Source: Guyanagaster necrorhizus (Eukaryota; Basidiomycota; Agaricomycetes; Agaricales; Physalacriaceae). From it: a stretch of DNA of 64,000 nt. The notes under the pieces were generated by a model. The model saw only the letters and a program-made list of their open reading frames with translations. It was not told where the DNA came from and ran no database searches. The number at the start of each line of letters is the position of its first letter. Within the stretch, counting starts at the first letter, position 1. The position numbers and the translations under genes are program-made. This document shows, piece by piece, positions 1-11,807 of the stretch. Where the stretch lies: contig NW_025064911.1 of NCBI RefSeq assembly GCF_019112545.1, positions 254,762 to 318,761 on the forward strand. The letters run 5' to 3'.

Positions 1-738
1 TATCGGATGGTCCGCCTGCCATTTCTTGAAAATCCCGCGGAAGCCTTTACGGTCCCGCGGGAATATGGCATCAGAAGCTAGAATTATTTGGAGGAATTCG
101 TTTGGGTGGTGCTTGAGGGTACGTTCGAGGAGGGGATATGCGGATTCGAGCTTTGATTCAAGAAGTGGCGATAAGAAACGGTTGATTGATAGTGGCTCAA
201 AATGAGGTACTGGATTTCTGTGGAAAAGTGAGAGACGGATGAAGCAAGGCTCTAGACAACATACTGTTGAGGCACCGCATCCTCCTTGTTCACGTCCATC
301 GCCTCAACGAGAGTGCTCTCTACGGCGAAAGCGTCAAATGAGCACAGGCTGCCATCTGAGAAGATGCTCACCACTGGACGCATCTGATTGTGTAGCCGCC
401 GACTCATCAATTACTGTATCCCCAACACATTAGGATCGTAATAGGAGGTGTTGAGCCAAAGCACAAATACCTGGTTTAGAGACTGACACCACCAACCTAA
501 TCCTCTGATCTGCGGTGACGGAGCCAGTGACTGCAACTGACCGATCCACAGTACTAGAAACGTCCGCCAGAGCGGTGTAGAACATCCTGCGCTGGTCTGT
601 ATCGGTCAGTCTGGGCCGTGGCCTGTAGTCGAATTCGGGAGAAGTGTATCTCCAGTGCTCGAGAGCGGCGAGGAGTGAGGATAGACAAGTAATGTCGCGC
701 CTGACGACGAAGTACGAGTCGATCTCATTCTCGGACAT
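1..738 (-). CDS. Hypothetical protein, 3' end beyond window
   Basis: I do not recognise this protein. The ATG is at 738 and three exons fit well: 738-471, 355-265 and 217 to beyond base 1. The first intron (470-356) starts GTATTTGTGC and ends CTTCTCAG. The second (264-218) starts GTATGTTG and ends TTTCCACAG. Joined, the reading frame stays open through residues such as SKPDGSLCSFDAF and NPVPHFEPLSINRF to the window edge, about 190 residues so far. There is no signal peptide or membrane segment. The middle part reads as an ordinary mixed globular domain, and the visible end is rich in Leu and basic residues. The splice signals and uninterrupted frame argue for a real gene. Its function cannot be told from this fragment. 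Confidence 0.6.
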
Positions 739-1465
739 GGTAGTTGGTGAGTGAAGAACAAGCCAGAAGAAGAAGATGGTGGCTGAAAAAGGAGGCCCAA
801 GCTTGTGCCACTAACGCGACGGTCATGTGCCGACCTGCGAATCAAACTTTCGTTGTTGTTCTATCGTGAACCAAGAACAAGGGAACAAACTTGGACGCTC
901 GAATCGCTGCATTAGAGAATTGACAAAGCAAATTGTGAGCGGGCCGAACGTAGGAATAAATGGAGGATCTGCTGATATGTGTGGAAATGAATGAAAATAG
1001 ACCTTGGAAAATAGAACCTGAAACAAGTCGTGAGACCAAACATTATATTAGTCTGGTCTGGGTGATAATACCGTATTGAGAGAATGCACCTGCTTGTTAT
1101 CCACCAGTGAGATACTGCAAAGAAAGTCAACGTAGTTTACTCGCGAAGCCTTGACGAACGGATTAGTGCGGATATAATTTACGAACCACAATTTACGTCG
1201 GCCTAATAGGAAGTGTAGACCATTAGATCACCGTTACCAAGCCCGAATTTCCTGTTCAATTCCACTCAACTCGCATTTCGTAGGAGTAAGGGCCACACGA
1301 GATAACTGTGCCAGATTGTCCGTGTAGTGAGAACGATGGATTCCAAAGATAAACATGTCAAATATGCGAGGGTAGAACATATAATACTGGACAAGCATCA
1401 ACGCAAAGAAGGGAGAGATGAAATTTTGAAAGGTCACTCACCGATAATATACATACGAACAAGTT
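739..1465. other. Intergenic, no gene seen
   Basis: The stretch is AT-rich with only short overlapping frames and no splice-supported coding. It should hold the promoter of the gene starting at 738 and the 3' flank of the gene ending at 1466. Confidence 0.5.
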
Positions 1466-2043
1466 TTATTGGCCTCCGCCACCTTGCAGCGTGCCGTCGC
1501 CACTTGATTGTGTGGAAACGGCCTGTGTCGTCGTTGTCGCATTCTGGACTCCTGAGGACGTAATTGGCGCGCCCTGCTCGATGCCCTGCCCACTTCCACT
1601 GGACGAAGCTGACGCCGCCGGTATTCCAGACTGAGAGCTCCCTGATACCACAGCATTATTGTTCTTGTTGCTACTCTTCCCTACAGTCCCACCCACCGCT
1701 CCTCCCACCACCGCCCCAATCACCACAATAACCGCGATGACAATGATAATAATCCCCTTGCGCGTGCGCCAGAAGGGTATGCGGCGCAAAGGCGAGCTGG
1801 ATCCGGCGCTAAGCGGTAGGTGCTCTTTTGAAGTCGGGGGCCCGCTTTGGCTCTCGGGATCTGGTTCAGTGTCGCTGAGTACAGGAGGTGTACGATTAGG
1901 TCGTAAAATGTCTGGATTATAGCCTTCCTGTATACAAGTGTCAGAGACGTGTTCTCCCCTCCAAGGAACGGTATGTATACCTGCAGCTGGGCCTTCGTCG
2001 CAGCCGGCGCCTCAGCGAGGAGAGCCTGGTCGTACCCGCTCAT
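1466..2043 (-). CDS. Single-pass membrane protein, Ser/Gly-rich tail
   Basis: Two exons, 2043-1981 and 1927-1466, flank a 53 nt intron (GTATACATAC to TTGTATACAG). The spliced protein is about 174 residues. Residues 1-21 (MSGYDQALLAEAPAATKAQLQ) run into EGYNPDILRPNRTPP and then a Pro/Ser/Glu-rich stretch. A basic motif (PLRRIPFWRTRKG) immediately precedes one very hydrophobic helix rich in Ile/Val and then Gly. The remainder is Ser/Thr/Gly/Gln-rich and low in complexity. There is no cleavable signal peptide. The positive-inside rule puts the N-terminus in the cytosol and the Ser-rich tail outside or in a lumen (type II topology). I recall similar short proteins being common in Agaricomycetes, but I know no function. 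The intron is well supported because it restores a single frame. Confidence 0.7.
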
Positions 2044-2973
2044 TCGTGATTAATCCAGACAGGCGCTTCAACCGGGGTCGTCGTCGTCGACGGTGAGAAA
2101 TCAAGCTTAGGGAACAAGTTTCATGGATATAGCTATACTTAAGCGCCAATTGATTTCAGGGCCAATCTGTCCGTTTGACTGATTTCATTTGATCCGAACC
2201 AGTTCGTTCCGCATTTGTCCTTCCTACGCCCATGAAGTCTGGATGAAGGGAATCCTTTTTCTTTTTCAACGATACATCTGCTCGACTTGCAGTTTCCATT
2301 TCTTCTTCTCACGCGTTCTGTGCGTTCTGTGTTTCATCTCGTGGCTAGTGTACGTATTCCTGTCACAATCAAACTCGTGTCCGGATCCATTTCTGAATCT
2401 CATCGCGGTGCAGACCTAGGGGTCCCCGGAGACATCGCCGAACTGTTCTTGGTCTGCGAACTTTCTAAGGTTGTGCCAACGTTTACCTTTTTCAACTACC
2501 GTTCACCCACCCTCTTCAACCCTGTCGCTTCCTTCTCAGGGATAAACAACTAGAATAATCCTCTCTCCCTTCTATAATACTTCTACACGCATGATCCTCG
2601 TCGTCAGGCTTGGTTCATGCATTGATAGCGATCGACGTCGACAATTTGTCCATTTGTCAGTTCGAAACACGTTACTGTATGATCCTTGATGCTAATCAGA
2701 CCAGCACCGAGGAAATATTCCAGCAGTTGAACTTTGCTCATAGCCGATATATGCAGCTCCTACGGTGGACGGATCTCTCTATCGGAGACCAATCCTGAAT
2801 CATTACCGCGTACATAACGCATGGGAGAACATCAGCGACACAGCCTAAACAAATCTAGGCACGAGCTCATGATACGCTTACAGCATGGCTTCCGTCAAAC
2901 AAATCTGATTTACTTTATATGCGGAATAGGGACAGTGGCGCTCTCTCACTCTCTCCCCACATTCGAGTCTAAC
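2044..2973. other. Intergenic between divergent genes
   Basis: This 930 bp lies between the start codons of two divergent membrane-protein genes and should contain both promoters. CT-rich tracts occur at 2280-2320 and 2555-2580. Small open frames (for example 2610-2798) have no splice or codon support. I see no other structure. Confidence 0.5.
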
Positions 2974-4242
2974 ATGTTTTGCGACTTGGTAGTGTTTCTA
3001 TCTGTTCTCGCGTTGCAGAACTTGAGGGGGGCAAGGGCGCAGAGTGACGCGACCTGTACTGACTCCGCATACTCATGGGTAAGTGGATCGTTATCCTGAA
3101 TGGTTCCACGGGGAACGACGCCTGATCTTTGATGTAGTCGTTCAATTCCCTAGATCAATCTCCTTGCGACATAGGAAAAGCATTGGGAGGTGTATGTACC
3201 ACTGGTTCGTTCTGTTCTTCACATCGTCGAGAATCAAAAATCCATTTCTTGACAGACTTCACGATCCAGGCGCTTCCATCGGGGTACCACTATTCGGGTA
3301 TAAGCGCCGGCTATGCGACTGACTGTGTATGCAATACCGTATACTATTCCCTTCTGAACGTGTGCGCTGCTTGTCAGGGTGGTTCCGTCTCAGTGTGAGT
3401 TCTCTTCGCGCCTCCTTGAAGGTCAAGATTTCACCATGCCGTATTTAGCTGGGATGAATGGGACACTAATTGCACAACAACATACCAAACGTGCGTTTGC
3501 CTATTTTCGATTTAATCTGAGAGCATAGAGTGACCTCTTCGTTCTTCTCAGGTACCCAGAAAATATACCTGCGGGCACTGCAGTACCGCACTACGCCTAC
3601 CTCTCCCTGCTATCAAATGGCACGTTCGATTTTTCTAGCGCTATGACCGATAACGGAGCCGAGGCGACCCACGTCGCGTCCTTGAGCTCCTCGGCAACTG
3701 GAAGTTCTTCGGCATCTGCCTCTAGCAGCTCTGCCCCTGCAACGAGCCAGGGATCAAGCGGTGGTGGTTCGAGCAGTAATACTGGTGCTATTGTTGGAGG
3801 GGTTGTTGGGGGTGTTGTGGGCCTTGCGATACTCGTTGGCCTTACCTTCTTCTTTGTGCGCCGTCATCAGCGGTCTGCTGCCGCCGCGACTACTCGTCCA
3901 ACTGGGGGTGATATCCCCCCTCCCGCGTCTGCTTTCGTGGATCAGAACCTTACGGGGACGACATATGCGCCTGCAACGTATAATAAAGTTTATGTGAGTC
4001 AAACGTTATTGAAGTTTTACTATCGAGCTGAAACTGTATAGGATCCCAATGACCCATCCACTTTTCCTACTGCCCAAAACGGCATATCGTATCAGCAGCT
4101 GGTCCTGGAAGGATACCCTCAATCCTATGTCCCACATCCGTCATCGTCTCCAGATTCGACTATGATCCCTAATAGGTTCCCAGTACAGCCTAATACCAGT
4201 CCACCACCGGCGTCTGCGTATCGCGGTGCACCAGAGGTCTAA
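2974..4242 (+). CDS. Secreted-domain single-pass membrane protein
   Basis: The ATG at 2974 opens a signal peptide (MFCDLVVFLSVLALQ, cleavage likely after ARA). A Cys-rich outer domain follows, assembled from several exons: CTDSAYSW / SFNSLDQSPCDIGKALGGVCTT / DFTIQALPSGYHY...DCVCNTVYYSLLNVCAAC / WDEWDTNCTTTYQ / YPENIPAGTAVPHY. Introns start near 3079, 3210, 3396, 3491 and 3993 and all fit GT-AG with matching phase. After this come a Ser/Ala-rich stalk, a Gly/Val-rich transmembrane helix (GAIVGGVVGGVVGLAILVGL), a basic stop-transfer (VRRHQR) and a Pro-rich cytosolic tail ending at 4242. The spacing of NSLDQSPC and the later Cys pairs resembles a recurring agaricomycete extracellular domain without known function. 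A cell-surface role is inferred from topology only. Confidence 0.75.
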
Positions 4243-4639
4243 TTTATGTTGAGGTGTTTGGTGGCGATTTTGATGAACTAACTGTCGTACTTATATATTT
4301 CTTTATTTTTCACAAGTTGTGCCGAATTTGGCTTTCGAGTTTCATGGGTCCTGATGAGAGGTAACCCGCTAGGCGTGTAGTGTCTTTCGGTGAACCTATC
4401 GAAACACGCAGCTGCTGAACCGTTTTTCTGGTCTTTTACATACTGAGAAGACACGAAAATATCAGGAAGACATCTTGAAGCACGTGCACACCGTGATGAT
4501 AATCGCGGGCGCGATGTTGACGCTCTTTTCATTACAACCATGGCACTTAGACTTTTTTAAATTTTAACTGGGATAAATCCACGGCCTTTCAGACATCAGC
4601 ATTCTACATGTGATGTTAGGAATTAGGCGCTTCATTGAC

Positions 4640-4945
4640 ACTCAGAGATGGTAGGCGTAGTCTTCAAATTCGTGGGAATCCTAGCCACGCCGCTTTCTTT
4701 CGAGTCTTTGAGGGAAGAATATCATTTGAGGGGTAGGTCAGAGTTTTTTTGTTTCGTGTTACAGCTGAATTTTCTCTGCAGCCTGAATCAGCAAACAACA
4801 GAATGCGAATCTGTGATACTACAGGTTCACGTTCATGCAAACTTCGGTAGCTATCTAATCGGTCTGAAGCCTCTCCTTTAGGATCTGGACTTCAACGAGA
4901 AGCTGGACTACTTCGCCTCATGGGTCGAGCATAATTACGACTAGC
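4640..4945 (+). CDS. Possible small gene or gene fragment
   Basis: A frame opens at ATG 4648 (MVGVVFKFVGILATPLSFES) and could be spliced across 4738-4787 and about 4826-4881. Two downstream solutions are possible. One ends DLDFNEKLDYFASWVEHNYD at about 4944, which looks protein-like. The other ends in a Leu/Arg-rich string at 4931. I cannot choose between them and recognise neither. It may be the eroded 3' part of an older gene, since the next locus downstream (5390-7560) is clearly decayed. Treat this as a hint of coding, not an established gene. Confidence 0.25.
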
Positions 4946-5389
4946 ATTTAAGCGGTGATTTGACCCTTACACTCACTCTTCGGAATGTGATCGCGTAGCA
5001 TGCGTGCGATTTGATTGGCCGGTGAGTGTTCCCTATGTTTGCAATAGCTATCGCAACGCCTGCATACCAAACAAAGGCTCATGGTGCGACAGATTCGTTA
5101 TGGAAAGTAAATGCTGCTTGGGTATATGTTTTTGTGCGGTAAACAACATCAATCGAATCCCGCGGCTCTCAGAAATAGGTTGACCCATCTTAAGTTAAGT
5201 GCAGCTTCCGCGTTGATAACGGCAACGTTCGGATGGCTCAACTGAATGGATTGCGTAAGAATGGCCGTCTTTCTGAAGTGGACTATGCCGCGCTTACGTT
5301 CTTTGAGTACGGAATTCACCTAAACTCCGATAGCTATGTATAAAGAGAGGGCACGGGGCCTTGTATCGATAACCAGCCCGCAATCAGGG

Positions 5390-7560
5390 ATGGATACGAA
5401 GTCGAATATCCAGGTCTCTAATTCCTCACCCACTGATGTCACCAACGTTGCCCTGGATGACATTATGAGAACGAGATCGTGGATGCCGTGTACCAGGCAA
5501 AGTCCCGTGTGCTGAACAAGACGATTCAAGAGATTGGTTGGTCGTTTTGTTATAACACCTTTATTTTACAATCTAAAATCGCCGTAGGTATGGGTATGTA
5601 CCATAAACAACTCTTTGTCTGCGCAGGTTTCGGTTGGTTTGCGTTCGTCGCTAGAGCGTGATGAGCTGCAGATCCTGACCACCTAACCCGAACGTTCAGC
5701 GGTAATGTCTAGCCGGTCCGCTGCAGCAGTAGTTCAGGCATTCTAGAACTAACTGACGAAGAATTACAGCTTGCCACTGCTCTCATTCTGACACAGACTA
5801 TCGCAGAGTTCAACTTTAACGGCCCTTACCTTATTTTGGCTGCCAACGTTGGATTCCTAGTGGGTCCTGCCATATGGAGTGTGGGATGTGATACATGGGG
5901 AAGAAAGTATGGTGTTCGAATGTGTCATATTCGTCGTCATACTGACATGGAGCAATGGATGGTCATTCAATCTCACTCTTCTCATCGCCGGGGTATTCGG
6001 AATCGCGGCTGGTGGTTCGCCTAATTTTTTTACTCTTGCATGGGCGTCGGCGGTAAGCGCTAGATTTCATGTTGAGGGGTGAGCTCATGGACAAAATCCA
6101 CAGGCAATCTTCCCGTAGACTCGGCAGTACTCCTAGGTATGAATATACGTCTCCTTGTCCTCCTTCATATTTCAGCGATGATTGACAGATCTCATTCCCG
6201 ATACTCATCAATATCTTCTTACCCTCTTGAATGTCTGGTGGTCTGTAGGTTCTTTGCTTGGCAGTTTTGTGAGTTATGCATCTTTATCCGTCAGTATCAG
6301 CAACTTCTCACATTTTCAGTTTGCATGGCCTCTCATAGCCAACTATTCCTGTCCCGAGAATGCTTCAGTTTGTGAACGTGCGGATAATATGGGGTGGCGC
6401 TACCTTTTATTCACGTTGCTGTTTTGGTTTCTCCGTCTTTTCTACTTCGATCTTTTCGAAAGTCCCCGTTTTCTTATAAGCATCGGAAAAGATGCTGAAG
6501 CGGTTTCCATCATTCACAAGATTGCTAAATACAACGGAACGACGACCAATCTGAGCGTCGAGCAGCTCACTGAAGCTGCAGAAAAGGTTGCGAATTTAGC
6601 CGTCCTCGTAGTCCCCCGGTATGGATTGCAGCATGTAAAAGGTCTCTTCAGCACAACAAAAATGGCTATTTCTACGACGCTTTTAGTTGCGCTCTGGGGT
6701 ACGTGACCCTTTGTACTCAGGAACGAAAACTCACCGTTTATAGCAATCATCGGACTCGCGTATTTCCTCTATAACAGCTTCTTGCCAAATCTGTATGATT
6801 CGCTCCAAGTTCTTTACATATTCCTTTATCTAACTGTATAAGGTTGACAACCCGCGGAGCCGACTTCGGAGATGGGTCGCTTTATATCACGTATAGAAAT
6901 GTGAATCTTTTTTTCACCACACATCTTTCCCCAACACTGACGCTGGTCATGTTCCAAGCAATTTATCCTTAGTCTTGTTGGCATTGGTGGAGCCCTTGTG
7001 GCAGAATGGACTGTCGAGGTATCCCGTATCGGTCGTAAAGGCTCTTTTGCAATTTCGATGGGCGAGTAAACATCTTTTTGATACTTGTTTCTGTTTACTT
7101 ATTCACCCGCCATGCAAAATAGGGCTCACTGGTATCTTTTTATTGGAAAGTACCACTTCGCGCAGTTCTAATGCATTACTAGGATAGAATTGCGGATATA
7201 ATTTTAGTCTAAATGTGAGGTTCTTTGGCCCTTGTATGAGTATTAGTCGCTGATGACCTGCTCAGATGATGTGGGGAGTTATATACGCCATTTCGGCGGA
7301 GATATTCCCTGCTCAACCGTGGCACTGGCAATGGCTTGGTCAATGTGGCTACTGCTATTTTTGGTGTTCTTGTATGGTGTTCCTATCCTTGAGTTCTCTT
7401 CGAGCTGTTCTGAATTTTAATGTAGGCACCCGTCATTGCTCTATACACGAACCTCTCTATATCTGTCCTCGCTGTGTACATATCAGGCACGCTCTTCATT
7501 TTCTCGGGATTTTTGGCTTTATTTCTTCCCTACGAGCCTAAGGGTAGACCATCAATATAG
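5390..7560 (+). pseudogene. Broken MFS transporter (sugar/organic-acid porter type)
   Basis: Exon pieces follow, in order, a typical fungal MFS general-substrate transporter: YENEIVDAVYQAKSRVLNKTIQEIG, GMYHKQLFVCAGFGWFA, ALILTQTIAEFNFNGPYL, GPAIWSVGCDTWGR, LIAGVFGIAAGGSPNFF, GNLPVDSAVLL, THQYLLTLLNVWW, MGWRYLLFTLLFWF, FESPRFLISIGKDAEAV, RGADFGDGSLYITYRN, RIGRKGSFAISM, MWGVIYAISAEIFP, RGTGNGLVNVATAIFGVL and PVIALYTNLSISVL, ending at 7560. Several lesions are visible. A TAG at 7185-7187 stands where the family has Trp (ALLG-W-NCGY). A frameshift near 7311-7316 separates EIFPAQ from NRGTGNG. A frame break near 5462 separates the ATG at 5390 from YENEIV, and residues are missing before GNLPVDS near 6060. 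Most introns still have good splice sites, so the decay looks recent. Confidence 0.75.
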
Positions 7561-7958
7561 AGGTCGGTCACGCTAGAAAAATATACTACTTACGCGTACA
7601 TGCCACCTTTCTGTCGCAGTACATTGAAGGCAAATAAGTACAATATATTCTTTTCCTTAGATGAATCCTAACCCAGATACCTGTCTACTTCTAACCGCAT
7701 GACTCGGATGATAGATGGTTGTGTGCATTCTCCTTGTTCTCCGATATCTGGGATGCTGTGAGAGACATAATAAATTTACGCGTCGTTACCTGGTCACCGG
7801 TAACTAAAGTTATCGGCATGTCGGCAAGGACGCACCAGCTCCACCGGCAGGCAAATATCCTCCTTGCATTTTCACCACGACGTCCATTCAATCGCTGGAT
7901 ATTGTACGTATCGGTGTATCTGACTATAAGTTGTCGTAACTCTAATTTCTAGATTCAA
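7561..7958. other. Intergenic, promoter side of the prolidase gene
   Basis: About 400 bp. An open frame at 7719-7952 shows no family resemblance. A near-palindrome (GGTCACCGGTAAC) lies at 7790-7803 and could be a factor site. Nothing else stands out. Confidence 0.4.
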
Positions 7959-9941
7959 ATGGTCTATCCATGTAAGAAAGGAATTGAGCTTCATTTCTGT
8001 ATCTAACCTCTAGATACAGCCCGTAAACATGTCCTGAAGACTTTCGAACATCTCATCAAGGTGTTACCAGCCAACGAGCAAGCAAAGGTAGGACAAACTT
8101 ATCCAGACCTTGTCAGATAAACGATGTGACAGCAAGAATACAGCCACAAATATTACTGCTGGCTGGAGAAGTTACACCCTATCGCAATGACACAGATCGC
8201 GAAATAGTCTTTCGTCAGGTAAAGTCTTATTGATCATATAATACAATCCTTACCATTTTTCAGGAATCTAATTTCTTCTATCTTTCTGGCTGCACAATAC
8301 CGTCGTCGTACCTCCTCGTATCATACCAAGCCGGGACATCTTTGGCGCAGACTCCCTCCATAGATTTGTTCATCCCCAAGATAGAGCTCGCCGACCTTAT
8401 GTGGTCCGTCCCTCCACCGACTCTGGATGTTGCAAAAGAGACGCATGAAGTCACCAAAGTGGACCATCCAGACACTCTACCAGCCGCCATCAAAACATTG
8501 ACGAAAGCATTCCCGGACGCCCTCTTCCATACCCTTCCTCGGTCCCCCTTGTTCCCATCCATTCCCGATCAATATACTCAAATTGTTCTGGCTACTGAAG
8601 GCGGAGCCGTGACGGATGCATTCCTGCTATCTGCCCTTCACCGAACAAGATTGATCAAAGACGAGGACGAAATTGCCATGATTCGTCACGCGAACCATAT
8701 AAGTTCAAGGGCGCATGAGACCGTCATGCGGGTTCTTGGCTCTGCCGTGAAAGGAGGTATCCAGCGCGGAGCTGGGGCTGGCATCGATAGGCCGCTTCTC
8801 CCGGGGGAATGGTTAATTGAGAAGGAAGCCGAAGCCGAAGCGATATTTGTGGCGTCCTGCAGAAGGGAAGGGTAAGTGCAAGACAAACTTGACAATGTCA
8901 TTTGCGTTGAATTGAGCATCGTGCGTAGGGCCGTTCATCAAGCATATCTCCCTATCGTAGCTGCGGCGACGCGTGCATCTACACTTCACTACTGCTGCAA
9001 TGACCGTGAATTCGCTTGGGGCCCAGTTCGGCCGCATGATCATCATAACCATTCCGAGTTCGCACATACTGGCGGTAAAGAATTCGTCCCTCAGGTCCTG
9101 CTTATTGACGCCGGGTGTGAATGGAGCTGCTACGCTTCGGACATCACACGGACAATGCCTGTGGGAAACGGCGGAAAGTTTAGCCCTGAGGCGCGAGATA
9201 TTTATGAACTTGTCCTCGAGATGCAAAAGGTAGATGCTATGGGTTCATCTTGAAAAGAAGCTCATATAATATACAGTCGGCCATGGATATTATAAAGCCT
9301 GGTGTGCATTGGGATGCGGTTCAGCTCCTTTGTCACCGTGTCCTCGTCAAGGGTTTCCAAAAACTTGGGATTTTCAAGAGTCCTAATTCTCCCGCATCTG
9401 GTTCTTGGAACGCAGAGGAGGCCATATTAGCTTCGGGTGTGAGTAGCGCATTCTTCCCTCACGGCCTTGGCCATAGCTTGGGAATGGAGTACGTATATAT
9501 ATCGTCATCGTCTATTTTTTCCAGGCTCTTACCATATTACAGCGTACATGATGTTCCCAGTGCCAGCAAGCCTGCTGTCAATGACACTATCGGCAAGAAG
9601 ATTGAATTAGGACACTCGAGTTTCTACGACTACTTGAGGTTGCGCTTGCCACTGGAAGCTGGGATGGTCGTGGTAAGTTTTCATGCACGATTCAGTAGTA
9701 TTCCACATAACAAATGCACCTCATACAGACTGTGGAGCCCGGCTGCTACTTCTCTCCGCATCTTCTCGCTCCCGTCCGAGAATCGAAGCACATCAATCCT
9801 GATGTCCTTAAGAGGTACGAGCCTGTAGGAGGAGTACGAATCGAGGATGTAGTTTTGATTACCGAGGGTGGGTTTGAGAATCTCACCACTGTTAAAAGTG
9901 ATACAAAGTGGGTAGAAGCGGTCTGTTCAGGTGAGATTTGA
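7959..9941 (+). CDS. Xaa-Pro dipeptidase/aminopeptidase P-type (M24B)
   Basis: This is a cytosolic metallopeptidase that removes residues next to proline. The first coding exon has only 13 nt (MVYP + 1 base, 7959-7971) before a GTAAGA intron. Later exons give TARKHVLKTFEHLIKVLPANEQ, LLLAGEVTPYRNDTDREIVF and ESNFFYLSGC, the aminopeptidase-P N-domain. The pita-bread catalytic domain follows. All five metal ligands are visible: Asp in LLIDAG and in ASDITRT, His in HGLGHSLG, and Glu in TVEPGCYF and in RIEDVVL. The substrate-binding region HYCCNDREFAWG is also intact. Introns are short and in phase, for example 8070-8143 (ending GAATACAG), 8218-8263 and 8873-8930. The stop is at 9939-9941. The gene looks functional and complete. 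Confidence 0.92.
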
Positions 9942-10391
9942 TGGTTTGAGGTGAACACTGGAAAGACAAGGAACGCAATTTGTACCCTGTACTCTGTACC
10001 ATAGAACTTTTCGCACTTTCAGCATACATTAAGGGCAGAACATTGTCCCTAGTCTTATTGAGGCTAGGCCTGTGGCGGTAAACGATTTCACACACCCATC
10101 CGAGTTAGGCACTGACCAACGTGATACTTCGCTTCTTGGGCCCCACGAAGCAGTTCGTTCTCGGATGCAATATCTACCTACCAATCTTCATATGTTTCTA
10201 AGGATCATAAATTGGTGTGCTTCCATCCCTTCTACCGTCACCGTAACGCGTGGGACCCTGTCGACCAGGCAAATTTAATATTGCTCGTGCTCATCCAGCG
10301 TGCTGACCACACCCCCAGCAAGCGCAGAAAAACGTGTATTTCATGTGATACCCTTTTGCTACTGTAAATCGATATCCATCTGTGCGCCATC
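9942..10391. other. Intergenic, no gene seen
   Basis: This is the 3' flank of the prolidase gene and the promoter of the gene at 10392. Only short frames without splice support are present. Confidence 0.5.
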
Positions 10392-11807
10392 ATGACCGTC
10401 GCTCACCGCGAATCCACTGGCAATGCCGTCCGCGCGTCAGTATACGATACTATCCTTCAGCTCGGACTCCTCGAGAAGAATAGCATGATGTCGGACTGGA
10501 TGTTTGAAGGTACCGCTGGTCCATCCACCCAGAATCCCGAGCCGAAGGAGGAAGAGCTGTCGACGGATACAGAGTCGGTATATTCGAGCCCCAGTATGAG
10601 AGAGGGTGTTACTACCAGTGCCAGTGAGCCCGTATCTCCTTCCGAATCCCCGTCTCCGAAGAAGTTCTTCAAAGCGATGAGGTTGAAATTTTCGTCCAAC
10701 AAGAAAGCACCGTCTTCGCAAGACTCCGTGCGGTACGGCAGCCATGCATCCATACACTCCACGATACCATCGTTCAGACGTCGACCGAAACTCGATACCC
10801 TTTCTTTGCAGCAGCTATCCGGCTCGCATGATAAGGGTATACACCATGGTGCAGATACTTCGAGGCATGAGGCATCCGGCTGGAGTCCCATGCAAGGGAA
10901 GCCAGTTATACGACTCCACGGGAATGATGGGCTAGACAAAGATGGAGATGGACGTTCGTCGTCAACGGAGGATTTGGGTTTGGGATGGGAGTTGGTTCCA
11001 GAGACGGCGAAAGCGGCGGCAACGGAGTTGAGTCCAAAAGGCGATGTATCTTCATCAGCTACACATGGCCTACATCATATGGAGCATCATGATAAGCCTG
11101 TGGAGCTGGAAGCGAAATCGATCAATGAAAGCGGCGGCGGGAAGAGATTTTACCGTTCATTTTCATTTGTTGGTCCTCGTCGAAGTGCCAGCAGTCCCAA
11201 GAAACCCAAACCGTTGCGTAGACCAAAATCGCTACGTCCCGATCCCAGCTCGTCGCAGTCGAGTCCATTTAGACCTCCTCGGTTCTCTCCCACCATCGAG
11301 GTTCCTGATGGTGATAATAGTGACAGTGACACGTATAACCTTCCGTTATCCGCATCGAGCGCTGAGGACCCTCCCACACCGGATGCACTGCTTCGTGAAT
11401 ACGCAGCAGGAAGACGTCCGTTGTCATTTTCCTCCCAAATCCAAACAGGAAGGCATCATTCAGATGAAGATCCTTTTTCAGCCGCCCCCTCTGCCTCATC
11501 AACGGTGCCAGTAACGCGGCCCCTTTCTTTTAATGGTTCATACTTAGCAGTGCCCGGGGTGACCGCCACCGTGCAGAGATCAGCTTCGGCTATCCACCAG
11601 AGAGGCCGCCAGGTTCCTTTCCCAACAAATCCAATCTTCCCTGTCCCGCTCTCTGTTGCTGGTTCGAGTGGTGACCAGAAACTCGGGAGGTCGAGAGATC
11701 TCTATAGGCAGGATTTCGATGTTGCAACGGGCGAGAGCATCATTTTAGGCGACGCGAACATAGGTCGTCGTAGATACAGGATACGCCAGCAGGACACGGG
11801 ATGTTAG
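10392..11807 (+). CDS. Ser/Pro-rich protein with PFP...RDLY motif
   Basis: A single exon encodes 471 residues. The N-terminus (VYDTILQLGLLEKNSMMSDW) is the only non-repetitive stretch. The rest is Ser/Pro/Arg-rich and probably disordered, with many SP sites and basic patches (KKFFKAMRLKFSSNKK, PKKPKPLRRPKSLRP) that look like phosphoregulated or nuclear-targeting segments. Near the C-terminus are RGRQVPFPTNPIF and, about 30 residues on, SRDLYRQDFD. The same pair (RGKEAPFP...YRDLY) occurs in the minus-strand gene at 23313-25193, and PFP alone recurs in two others here, so these appear related. I know no function. A scaffold or regulatory role is only a guess. The initiator is the first ATG after a CT-rich leader and the frame is clean. 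Confidence 0.75.
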   Translation: MTVAHRESTGNAVRASVYDTILQLGLLEKNSMMSDWMFEGTAGPSTQNPEPKEEELSTDTESVYSSPSMREGVTTSASEPVSPSESPSPKKFFKAMRLKFSSNKKAPSSQDSVRYGSHASIHSTIPSFRRRPKLDTLSLQQLSGSHDKGIHHGADTSRHEASGWSPMQGKPVIRLHGNDGLDKDGDGRSSSTEDLGLGWELVPETAKAAATELSPKGDVSSSATHGLHHMEHHDKPVELEAKSINESGGGKRFYRSFSFVGPRRSASSPKKPKPLRRPKSLRPDPSSSQSSPFRPPRFSPTIEVPDGDNSDSDTYNLPLSASSAEDPPTPDALLREYAAGRRPLSFSSQIQTGRHHSDEDPFSAAPSASSTVPVTRPLSFNGSYLAVPGVTATVQRSASAIHQRGRQVPFPTNPIFPVPLSVAGSSGDQKLGRSRDLYRQDFDVATGESIILGDANIGRRRYRIRQQDTGC

